64,000 bases of DNA from contig NC_134833.1 of the NCBI RefSeq assembly GCF_004210375.1, positions 23,564,063 to 23,628,062 on the forward strand, written 5' to 3'. This DNA comes from Tachypleus tridentatus (taxonomy: Eukaryota; Arthropoda; Merostomata; Xiphosura; Limulidae). How positions within the stretch are numbered: the first letter of the stretch is position 1; each line of letters starts with the position of its first letter. Below the pieces are notes generated by a model. The model saw only the letters and a list, made by a program, of their open reading frames with translations. It was not told the origin of the DNA and did not search any database. Position numbers and translations under genes: made by a program. Positions 23,798 through 34,500 of this stretch are shown here, piece by piece.

Positions 23798-24115
23798 GTC
23801 CCGGCATGGCCAAGCGTATTAAGGCGTTCGACTCGTAATCCAAGGGTCGCGGGTTCGCATCCACTTGGTGCCAAACATGCTCGCCCTTACAGTCGTGGGG
23901 ACGTTATAATGTGACGGTCAATCCCATTTTCCGTTGGTAGAATAGTAGCCCAAGAATTGGTAAATGACTAGCAGTCTTACACTGGTAAATTAGTTAGCCC
24001 TCGAGTGTTGATGAAATACACAACAAACAAACCCTCTAGTCTTACACTGGTAAATTAGGGACGGCTAGCGCAGATAGACCTCGTGTAGCTTTGCGCGAAA
24101 TTCAAAACAAACAAA
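23798..24115 (+). mobile_element. SINE family A, forward, with duplicated tail segment
   Basis: CCCGGCATGGCCAAGCG head. The piece AGTCTTACACTGGTAAATTA occurs twice, the first followed by a partial tail. Flanked by GCTTTCATTGTG (23786-23797) and GCTTTCATCGTG (24116-24127). Confidence 0.92.
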
Positions 24116-24575
24116 GCTTTCATCGTGAACAATAATGTAATTTATAAACTGAACTAACTCTAAATATGTGGGTTCCCAGTCTCACTTATTCGCTTTTTTT
24201 TTGGGGAGGGGTTAAAAACTGCACTTCAATGAAAGATAACATTTTCTGTATAAAATAATAGCAAAAAAACAAACAAACAAAATTCAACAGGTGTTTCTTC
24301 AAGTAAATCTTTATTTAATGATCATTTATAAGTTGGGCTCTTTGTGTTCTATTTACCATCGGTATCAAAATTCGATATTTAGTGATGTTAGCGTGCAAAG
24401 ATTTCCGCTGATCCATTTTTAACCGTAAACATATATTTAAAATAAGATTGTGGAATAGGAAAAAAATTCTACATAATGAAAATATCTTTAGCTCTTCTGT
24501 TAAGTTCTCAGGTTGACAAGTTGCCATATTCGATGATTATCTACACGACTGTATTTTTCTTTGTGTACTTTAACT

Positions 24576-24823
24576 TGTTTTGTTTGTTTGTTTGTTTTGG
24601 AATTTCGCACAAAGCTACTCGAGGGCTATCTGTGCTAGCCATCCCTAATTTAGCAGTGTAAAACTAGAGGGAAGGCAGCTAGTCATCACCACCACCGCCA
24701 ACTCTTGGGCTACTCTTTTACCAACGAATAGTGGGATTGACCGTCACATTATAACGCCCCCACGGCTGAAAGGGCGAGCATGTTTGGCGCGACCGGGATG
24801 CGAACCCGCGACCCTCAGATTAC
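24576..24823 (-). mobile_element. SINE family A, reverse, 5'-truncated at insertion
   Basis: Tail and body complete, but the copy stops inside the tRNA-like head. GTACTTTAACT flanks at 24565-24575 and 24824-24834 show the truncation happened during insertion. Confidence 0.94.
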
Positions 24824-25505
24824 GTACTTTAACTCATTCATACTCAAATAATTTACTGTTTTGGTTCTATTTACTCAACCAACATTCTAACCTCTATTTT
24901 TTTTTTCCTTTTGTCAAATAGAAGTTCGGGGTCACTTACCAAATGGGCTTTATTAAAAATTCATTACTGTATGTGGGAAATTAAATTAAGCCAGAAATGT
25001 AATTTAAAATGAATTTTGACGATTTTTAGAGATTATTCTACGTGACCGTATTTTCAGGATAACCACGTGGTATCCATATTCAGGTCAGTCGCATCCTAAT
25101 GCATCATTCATTGTGAATACAAAGTTTTAAAAAGTGTCACGTGCTACATCGTCTCTTCACCATAAAATCTTTCTGGGTTATTAACCTAATTTACCATCAT
25201 GGTTTATCATCTTGAATAATCATACACCGTTCTGCGTAATCTTTAACCTTTACCAGTTATAACCAGAACGATAGGACCTCTCTAAACCCACGAACACATT
25301 GTTTAAATAAATAGTATGTATATATGTATTGTTTGTAATTAGACATTTGTTTAGATACACTTGTTGAGAAACACGCCTTTGAGGATACAATCAAGTCGAA
25401 TGTCGAATTTTGTTTGTTTTAGTGCAAAGCTACACGATAGACTATCTGCTGATGACGAGAAACCCACTTGAAGTAAAAATGTATCTCAGAACGGCTGATA
25501 TAGGT

Positions 25506-25630
25506 ATTAACACTTTAACTAATAAAGCAGAGAACAACGTTTTGGCCTTCTTAGATCATTTTCGTGTTAATAAATATGGCCTAAGAAGGTCAAAACGTTG
25601 TTCTCTGCTTTATTAGTAAAAGTGTTAATA
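25506..25630. repeat. 48-bp inverted repeat (stem-loop)
   Basis: Left arm 25506-25553 includes AAAGCAGAGAACAACGTTTT; right arm 25581-25630 is its complement with a few mismatches; loop about 27 bp. It resembles two fragments of one dispersed repeat joined head to head. A C-SINE scrap (about 25407-25450) lies just before it. Confidence 0.75.
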
Positions 25631-26173
25631 TCCATACTAGCAGTCCGGAGATACACAACAGACTATCTGCGTTCTGTTAATCATGAGGACTCAAACCTCT
25701 GATTACAGTTGATCCATTGTGAAACATATCAAACCTCGAACTTCAACTGCATCTGCGGATATACCCTACGAATGTCATTTTCCAGTTGATTCTTAATAAT
25801 CGAAAAATATGTACCCACATAGCTTAGACTGTTAACCAAAAGATGCTTAGGCACATCGGTAATACTGATCTTATTTAGTTAACAGATACAGCTGAGATAT
25901 GTTTTCAAACCTAATTACCGTCTTATTGTTTTTCCTTAAATTCAAAGTTAAATTCCACTTATGTAATAATCTTCTTTCTTGTACAACTTTACTTGTTCCT
26001 GCTGTCAGCAGGACTACATTAGTTCTGCTACAAAAAAAAATCCCAACACGTTTTAAAGAATCTGCTAGCCTAAGGTTAAGTCTAATATGCCCTAGGAAAA
26101 TGTGATGATGAACTGAATTTCTGAATAAAATAGAACTTGCTAGTTTATAAGCTGAGGCTCAGAATTAAGGTTC

Positions 26174-26434
26174 TTAATTATGTTGTACCTTTACTGTTGA
26201 AGCTACGGAAATAAAACATGGAAAAGTTACACTATTGTTGGGAGTGACGACTGCGAGTCCAGCTGAACCCTCATTAATAATACCATTAGAAAGCTGAACA
26301 CTTATCAACGTGTAGCCAGCCAGCTTTTTCTGACCAGTGTTGGCCTTTACTGAACCAGGAAGCAAATTCTGTAAGTCATAAAATGATGCGGGTGTATTAC
26401 CTACATCATGACGTGGCTGTGTTACCAGTGGATG
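26174..26434 (-). pseudogene. Unidentified 86-codon open frame, possible gene relic
   Basis: Open from just after a TGA to TAA at 26174, reading SFYDLQNLLPGSVKANTGQK and NEGSAGLAVVTPNNSVTF. Protein-like residues (SNIGRATQSTL) continue in the same frame upstream of the TGA, so the stop may be a later lesion. Composition (Gly, Ser, Val, Asn, few Lys runs) differs from random AT-rich frames here. No family recognised; a viral or transposon origin is possible. Confidence 0.28.
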
Positions 26435-27117
26435 TCATAATGTTGATTGAGTCGCTCTACCAATGTTACTGATTCTTGTTGTTGTTATATAAAGTCATAT
26501 CATTACAATTACTGGACAACTATATATAAAGTTTAAAGTATTTTTTGTATATCGTTCCAGTAATAATTTAAACTACTACTTGCCCGTTTCTTAAACTGAC
26601 ACAGAGTAAATAAAACACCACAAGGTTCATCTAATTGACATGTTTTTATACACAGATTGTTATATGTTTCTTTTGTTGTTGTTTTTAACGAATAAATAAA
26701 GTTGAAGAAATGATAAACATATAAAAAATCTAAATGCGGTCAGCACCAACCTAGCATTATGAATATATTTTATGTGTATGTAATATTGGGCTTTTATTTG
26801 TTTGTCAAAATGAAAGTAACACACAAAAGTCATGACTAAGAAAGTTACCAGTTCGAAGCTTTGTAAACCACAGACGTTCAAGTGACTTTTACAGAGCCAA
26901 TGAAATCCTAATAACATTCGTATAAAGTATAAACATAGATTCGAAAATGTGCCTGTAATGGATGGTGGAGAGAAGAGAGAGATGCCATTTCTGGGTTGAT
27001 GCAGTTGTAGGCTACGGTATCCGAAACTGAATCAGACGTACGCAGCCGCCACTAGAAGCCAAAGGCTACAGACAGAGAAACATATATATCTCAAAACCGG
27101 TCTACAGTAATGTCAAG

Positions 27118-27235
27118 TGTATGTGTTTTCTTATAGCAAAGCCACATCGGGCTATCTGTTGAGCCCACCGAGGGAAACGAACCCCTGATTTTAGCGTTGT
27201 AAATCCGAAGACATACCGCTGTACTAGCGGGGGGG
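27118..27235 (-). mobile_element. SINE family B, reverse, 16-bp target duplication
   Basis: GTTTTCTTATAGCAAAGCCA tail, GCTGTACTAGCGGGGGGG head. CTACAGTAATGTCAAG at 27102-27117 and 27236-27251; a recent insertion. Confidence 0.95.
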
Positions 27236-27670
27236 CTACAGTAATGTCAAGAACAAATACTTGAGAACTGAATCAACAACAGTTAGACCAACATTCTTTT
27301 TGCAGAAGAAATGTTTCATCCTGGACAACAGGCTTATATTCTTTGAACAGAAGGCGATCCATCCCATTTTCTTACTGCACGTGTTAGTGGTGAAAATATG
27401 GTGCGAATATGAATAAACATTGTTGAACTGACCGATCTCTAAATTCTACATCATATTACCACTGATGCCACGCATATAACAGGGACCAAATCTAATGGCC
27501 CGCTATTCTAAACTAGTGTAATTGGCCTTGATCTCAGTCCGAGTAGCGAAAATGCCCACACTTATGTACTGTCTTGATCAACACATTACTTAGAGGAGAA
27601 TAAACTGACCAAATGGAAGTGGTTTTCAAGCGATGTTTTTCTCACGGATGCACCATATTCCTGAGAAAAA

Positions 27671-27950
27671 TGCCCTGCATGGCTAGGTGGTAGGGCACTC
27701 GATTAGTAATCTGAGGGTCGCGGGTTCGAATCCACGTCACACCAAACATGCCCGCCATTTCACTAGTAGAAGCGTTATAATGTGACGGTCAATCCCACTT
27801 TTCCTTGGTAAAAGAGTAGCACAAGAGTTGGCGGTGGGTGGTGATGACTAGGTGATTTCCCTCTAGACTTACAGTGCTAAATTAGGTACGGCTATTGCAG
27901 ATATCCCCTCGAGTAGCTTTGCGCGAAAATTCAAAACAAACCAAACTAAA
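27671..27950 (+). mobile_element. SINE family A, forward, full length
   Basis: CCCTGCATGGCTAGGTGG head, GGGTTCGAATCCACGTCACA, tail GCGCGAAAATTCAAAACAAA. Near-identical flanks CTGAGAAAAA and CAGAGAAAAA. Confidence 0.93.
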
Positions 27951-28148
27951 TCAGAGAAAAAACAAACAAACAAAAACACTAAACATTAAGGAAGACCTGG
28001 AAAGAGATCCAAAGAAACAGTGGTTACGGGTGCCTTAGAACTATCAACAAACCAGTTATACGCACGTGCCAGCTTTCCTATATTATTGATGATGCTTTAT
28101 ATTGAAGTAAACTACCATAAGCACTGAAAATGTAAAGCACTAATACAG

Positions 28149-28256
28149 CACTAGCACAGCGGTAAGTCTACGTATTTACAACGCTAAAATCAGGGGTTCG
28201 ATTCTCCTCGGTGGACTCAGCAGATAGCCTTATGTGGCTTTGTCATACGAAAAACA
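28149..28256 (+). mobile_element. SINE family B, forward
   Basis: CTAGCACAGCGGTAAGTCTA head, TCAGGGGTTCGATTC, tail ATGTGGCTTTGTCATACG. Flanks share CACTAAnACAG. Confidence 0.92.
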
Positions 28257-28621
28257 CACTAAGACAGTAGACTGAATGACAATTTATTTGCATTTCAGGT
28301 TAAGTGACTGATCGTAAGATAGTTGATTTGAACGGTGATCTTGCCTGGTCATAGCTTCAATACAAAGACCCACTATACTGTATTTGTTTTTAACAGTGTA
28401 TCAATAGTCCAACAGATATCTAACGCTGCTATTTAATATGGTGCATCATCTTATTCAATACAACAATGAGTATTAGGAACTATGCTTCAGGTATACATAT
28501 TTTGAATTATTAGATAATAAATTTTGTGTGTGTTCTTAACGAACAACACTGTCCATCTGAGGGTTTCAAGTTCGAGTGTCTTTGCCACGAATAAATAAAT
28601 CGCGTTTCACATTTTGAGATT

Positions 28622-28720
28622 GTGGGTGAGTTATAAGAGCAGTCTTCAAATTCAGGTAGTCGATTAAGCGGGTTGTGTTGGCTGTTGTTAACTAGCTGCC
28701 TTTTCTTAGTCTAACACCTA
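28622..28720 (+). mobile_element. SINE family A body fragment, forward, worn
   Basis: GTTGTGTTGGCTGTTGTTAA then CTAGCTGCCTTTTCTTAGTC; head and tail lost. Confidence 0.5.
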
Positions 28721-28826
28721 CCAATGGTTCAACAGCAAGTCTGAAGACTCTTACCGCCAAAAACCGGGTTTCGATACCCGTCATTAGCACAGCTTTGTTT
28801 AGCATCGTGATTCAACAACGAACAAT
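28721..28826 (+). mobile_element. SINE family C, forward, short
   Basis: CCAATGGTTCAACAGCAAGT head-like, AACCGGGTTTCGATACCCGT, shortened tail. Confidence 0.7.
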
Positions 28827-29435
28827 CAAATAAGTCACTTAGTGTATAAGCTCAAATGTATAGGCGGTTGGATCTAAGAGCCTTTACATAACTTTACGTG
28901 AATATTCGAAAATAAAAGACTTTCTTTTTCTGGGCGTGAGTGTAGTTTGTGTCAGAATACTTCTGAGAGTATTCTGGAACATTAAGAGCTTTGAATTTTG
29001 TTTTATTGCTGAGAATGCGTTGTATCCAACTTGATAAAGGTGTTGTTGTACTTAATAAACCGAATTACGTTAACAAAATCCAATATGTTATCAGTGATAA
29101 AATATAACTCAGGAACACCTTTGAACTATTAATTTTTCTTTACTAATAAGAATGAATATATAGAATTTATTTGTCAACTTCGTGCTCAAAAACTGGAAAT
29201 TTAAGTGTGTTTAATTTGCTATTAGCTTGTGTTTCCGTTCGTGATGTAGAATAAAGCTAAGAAAATTCTATATGGTAATTCGTCATTTGATCAATCCAGG
29301 GGTGTTTTTGTTTGTTTGTTAAAAATCTAGAAAATAATAAGTCAAATAAACCAATAAAACATTTATTTATATCTGTTAGATTGCAATTATCAACTTTTTA
29401 CGCTGAAATAGTTCTCGAACTTTCATTTTTTAAAG

Positions 29436-29590
29436 GATACCTTGTGTACGTCGGTACATATTTAATAACACCTTATGTATGTTGATACATGTTTAAATAA
29501 CACCTTATGTACTTTGATACATGTTTAAAGAACACCTTATGCACGTTGGTACATGTTTAAAGAACACCTTATGTATGTTGATACATGTAA
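29436..29590. repeat. 32-bp minisatellite, about 4.8 units
   Basis: Units of the form ACACCTTATGTATGTTGATA followed by CATGTTTAAAGA, starting at about 29438, 29470, 29502, 29534 and 29566. Confidence 0.9.
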
Positions 29591-31419
29591 TGACATCAGT
29601 ACTGTTCTAAACACAAACAAGAGGGAACCCTCAATAGACGTGGGATTTGATTTTTTTTCCAGAGAATTAGAGTAAATTAATCTATGATACCTATGGTCAA
29701 ATAATCAATCAAAAAGATTTGACTTCCTGAGTCCAAAAGTGTCAAGAGATGACGGAGCTGTGATTCTAATATTTAAACTTGAAAAAACAACACACTGAGA
29801 ACCATTTCACGTGCTGCTGAGCTGCAGTTAACAATATGAATGTTATTTTTATAACCAGAGGTTTCAAATAAAGTAACTGTGCTTTGTGACAAAAATAAAA
29901 TAGTTAAAATCTGTGAAACCGTGTTTTTATATTATTAAATAAGGTTACTGATCATTTAGTTCAATCATAGATTTGGCAATAAATAAATAAAAACGATTTT
30001 TAGGCACGTTTTATTACGTCGAAGTTCAAATGAAATATACTTCAAAGTAACGATTGATTTTGTATTACACTGAAAGTCGCTTGCATGCTCTAATTACCAA
30101 AGTCGTCCTTAATGTTCAGTACATACTGAATACATTTATAATACATTAAAAACAGGCATAAACAGACAAAATAAAGTTTTTTATGTAATTTATTTCTACA
30201 GAATAGTTAATTATGTTTCTTCTGAATAGCGTATATTATAAATAAGAGTATAACAAATACTGAAACATAAATGTATTGATAACAAAAGTAAAAAAAACAA
30301 ACAAATAAATAACACACAACGTTAAAATCAATATACAATTAAAAATATTTCTCACATCTAGATTCTACAAATTTTGACGTTTGCCACGTCAGAAACAAGG
30401 GTACATTTTAGGCTAAAACTTCAAAGAATTATTAACGTATTTTATACCGTAAAACACGGTGCTAAGCTGACTTTATATTACCGGTCTAATCAAGTTTGTA
30501 CTCTTTTTAACGTTCCAGTACCCGTTAACTCAATATATCAATACTCCAAATTCCCAATTATTTCAGTAGAACTATGTTCCAAGCTTGCACTCGTATGTAT
30601 AATTATGGTTTATAAAGCACCTAATTCTACCTGAAATATATATTTCAAATACTTTTATTTGAACAAGAGACTATACAAACAATAGAGTGATATATCTGAA
30701 TCCCACAAGTATAAAAACATGCTTATTAGTCACAAACATTTCCAGAAGTCACACTTTACGTCGAAACAATTCCGAAGTTAAAATAAGATTTTGAGTTATT
30801 ACGTATGTACACGTGCTTAGCACGATTTAATTAGTTCTCGTGAAACTGCTAATTCTAGGTTTAATAACTGAAAGAACTAGCTAAGACTAGCTAAAATACG
30901 GATTGGTAGGTCCCGTTGAGTGACCGTACTTATGTTGTTCCTGGTGACTTTATGTCGTATCTTACCCAACCCCCGAGTAACCTTGTACTTTGTAACGGAA
31001 CTAGAATTTTACAATGGGGGCACTGAACTGCCGCTTTCCCACCCGTTGACTCGAAGGAGTATCTTCGCCAATCAGATGCTGTCTGGTACTCATGGTCTGA
31101 TGCATCACCTGGAACAGCTATAGCGGAACTGGCAGTTGTTATAAACAAGTTTTATTTCCAAAAAGCGTTGATTGAACGGAAAAGCTGGAATGAAGATCTA
31201 TTGCGTTCGTGTGCTGCACACAAGAGATGTTGAAAACAGTATGATGTAGACTCATACGATGATGAAAAACTTATTTGTTTTTTCCTTAAACTATCACTAG
31301 AAATCACAAACTATTGATACGGTGGCTGTGATGTCTCTTTGAGCCATAATGGATGACATAGTGACCAGTTCTGAGCAGTAGTTAGATGTCTTTGGACTCT
31401 TGATTCAAGTTTGATCAGT

Positions 31420-31516
31420 ATGATTAAACATACCATCGTTCTAGGTTTGCTGATTTGGTCCTTGTCAATCATCGTGTTATCGATGGAAACCACTGATAAA
31501 ACGTTTTATCATTCAG
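31420..31516 (+). CDS. SEA/EGF gene exon 1: start codon and signal peptide
   Basis: ATG at 31420 opens MIKHTIVLGLLIWSLSIIVL, a basic n-region followed by a strong hydrophobic core, then SMETTDKTFYHS. It ends TCAG|GTAAGA at 31516 in phase 1, exactly the phase exon 2 needs. This is the only signal-peptide-with-donor segment I found upstream on this strand. Assignment to this gene is inference. Confidence 0.68.
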
Positions 31517-34500
31517 GTAAGACTGTGCCAAATATGTAACATTTTTCCAATAAATAGTTTGTTTGTTTTTAAATGTAAAATTAAAATAATAATTCGAACC
31601 CTGATTGTCTCATTGAAAAGGTTTTAATTTCAACGTGATGAATAAGTCATAAATTTAAGAATAATATGTTTTTGTTTTTTTAATGTGGAAGCCATTTGCT
31701 AACAAGTTGTGTTTTTATTATTATATCGATTTTACTGATTTATACTGGAAGTAACAGGACAATAAGAAATTAAATGATCCAGGAAGCACCGTAAAATAAC
31801 TATTCCACAGAAAATTGTTTGTTTTAACCAGCAAGTCAAGAATTACAAGTGTCATTAATGGACAGGAGAACATTTCTTTGAGATCTGCGTTCGTACAACA
31901 AACAACACGATAATTGGTACAGACAACAATAAAACACATGTAAGCGTACACATAAAGTGCATTTGATGGTATGTCTAAAGTCACATGTACAGAGTTCAAA
32001 TAGGTAAACATTACAGTTTAACGTCTTCGAGAAACAAGCAGTATCGATCAAGTTACCGAGTGAACGGAAAAAAACATGTTTCGCAATCCAAGATTCGGTT
32101 AACGTATTGACGAATAAGCAAACATTTTCATCTCATTTCTCTACTGTCAACTGTTACTACCTAACGTACGTAGCCGAGCCTTACTTCCTTGTATGTAACA
32201 TTGTTTACGATTTGAGACGTAATGCTGGTATTAACTTCCAACCAAAGCACGAGCAGACTTAGATAAAAACTAATAATGATTTTACCGTGTAAATCCGACT
32301 GCGTTAGAAATAAAATCTTTTCCAGGTGGTTGTTTTTACAATGTTTATGTCTATTATCTAGGAAAATGGTTCGAAACACTCTTAAGAACTCCCATAGAAC
32401 TCATAGTATTATTTACTATAATCCTGTCTAAAAAAATTCATGTGCGACAGTTGTTGAGGGTTCCTTTTTTTTCTTTTTTTTTTCAACCTGATTCGCCAAG
32501 ACGTTAATTTTATGAATTGGGAAAGTGCAAACTCATGAGATGTAAACTTAGACAAAAATATCCGCATCGAAAAGCGAATTAAAAATATATATAAATAAAA
32601 ACACGGCATGGTTAAGTCGAATTTTTTTGTAGTACTAGTTAAATTATAATTTTTATGCTTCCAGTTGCATACATGGAAGTGTCTAATATATATGTGAGTG
32701 AGTTTGAACTTAAATATGTGTTGATTATGATATTACTAACCTAGAGCTGGATAGTTCTAGTGTTCTTCTAGGGTGTGGCTTTGTTACACCCCTTAGGGTG
32801 TGCAACTCTGTGGCCTGCCCTGGTAGCTTTCAGGTTAAACTCTGGGCAAACAAACATCCTGAAGTAGATGTAAAGAGCACATAGGTATTATCTAGTTGCT
32901 AGGCGACCCACTACAAACAGCAACCTGATATTGTTCAGTTGCTAAGCGACTTTCAGTAGACAGTAGACGGAGTCTAGTTGTTAGGCGACCCACATATTCC
33001 TAATCTGACCTAGTGGTGAATCCCTGAAGCCGAACTTGTTTTGTATTAGCTCTCAGTGGTGAAGGTCCTGAAATAAAAATCAAAATCGACTGACTTTCGA
33101 ACTAAACTTTTATTATTAAATAACGACTAATGCGCTTAATCAGAGAGACTATAATAACTGTGTTTGTTACATGTAGAGGAATATTGCCTTTCCGTCAAAC
33201 TTCAGTTTCAAATATACCGAAATTTTGTGTGGTCTGTCACGTGATACCCATAAACTATAGGTTTAAACTGTATGTGTTGACGTGTTTTTTGTTTGGCACA
33301 ATTACATATAAGAATGAGTATGTGTAACTTGTTACTATAGGATCATCACGTCTCAAAATCACATTTAAAAAATCAACATTCAAGGTTTGGAAATCTATCT
33401 TGAATAATTTGTTTCACTGTTTATTTAAGTTAAGAAATTCTAAATAGTTGTATGAATAATTTGAATAAATAGACATTGAAAGAGTTGATCTTTTGAAGAA
33501 ATTACACGAAAAAAAAGAAAACCGTGAGCAACAGATGGCGCCACTAATTGTTTATTTTATTGTGTGTATTGACGTTTGGCAAAGCCACATAGGGCTATCT
33601 ACCGAGTCCACCAAGTGGAATCGAACCCCCGATTTTAGCGTTGTAAATCCATAGACTTACCACTGTAATAGCGGGGGACTGTTTTATTGTATTGGATGTA
33701 TAGCTATTGTTTTGTTTGTATCTATCTTTCTGCCTGTATACCTATCTTAACCTGGGTATCTATCGTATATTAAAACGAACATAAATTACACATAAAACAT
33801 TTACAGTAGCATACAAAGTGGGGATTCCCCAGAAATTGAGCCCTTTCACCCTTTATTTACTTTTATATTTGTCAATAGTGTACAGTATATTCTCGAACAG
33901 TAATTTCAAGTATCAACTTTCTATTGCAAAATTCCGTTAAAAATAAATTTATAATTAATATTTCTTTGAACACAAAGGATTAATATAATTATTTTCTTTT
34001 TTTATATAAATTTAAAATACAACAAAATTTATACTTTGCCACTCGTCATAAGGTACACTTACAGTGTGCCCACCCCTCAGGTAATGCTTGATAATTACTG
34101 ATATGGTTTGTTTTGTTTTTTGAATTTCGCGCAAAGCTTCTCGAGGGCTATCTGCGCTAGCCGTCCCTAATTTAACAGTGTAAGACTCTTAGAAGGTAGG
34201 CAGCTAGTCATCACCACCCACCGCCAACTCTTGGGCTACTCTTTTACTGACGAATAGTGGGATTGACCATAACATTATAACGCCCCCCCCGTCTGAGAGG
34301 GCGAGCATCTTTGGTGCAATGGGGACTCGAACCTGCGACCCTCAGATTACGAGTCGAACGCCTTAACACACCTGGCCCTGCCGGGCCACTGATATGGTGA
34401 ACAAAGATTTAAAAGCGATATTTACTAAAACATTTAATCCTTGAACAGCGGAAATGTTGTAGGTAGCAACATCAGTTGATAACGGCCACTGTTTAAGGGT

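Larger units (their letters stand above)
11969..31419. other. SINE-dense intergenic region
   Basis: 19.4 kb between two divergently transcribed genes. Most of it is accounted for by the individually listed SINE copies, short tandem tracts (poly-T near 15620-15641, poly-A near 16205-16221), a stem-loop at 25506-25630 and a 32-bp minisatellite. Decayed protein-like text also occurs near 13500-13980, too broken to assign. No intact gene seen. Confidence 0.7.

Noticed and set aside
14463-28256. Possible functional tRNA genes
   Set aside because: Every match to a B box (GGTTCGAATCC or variants) sits at the head of a SINE with the same body and tail; none has a clean cloverleaf and terminator on its own.
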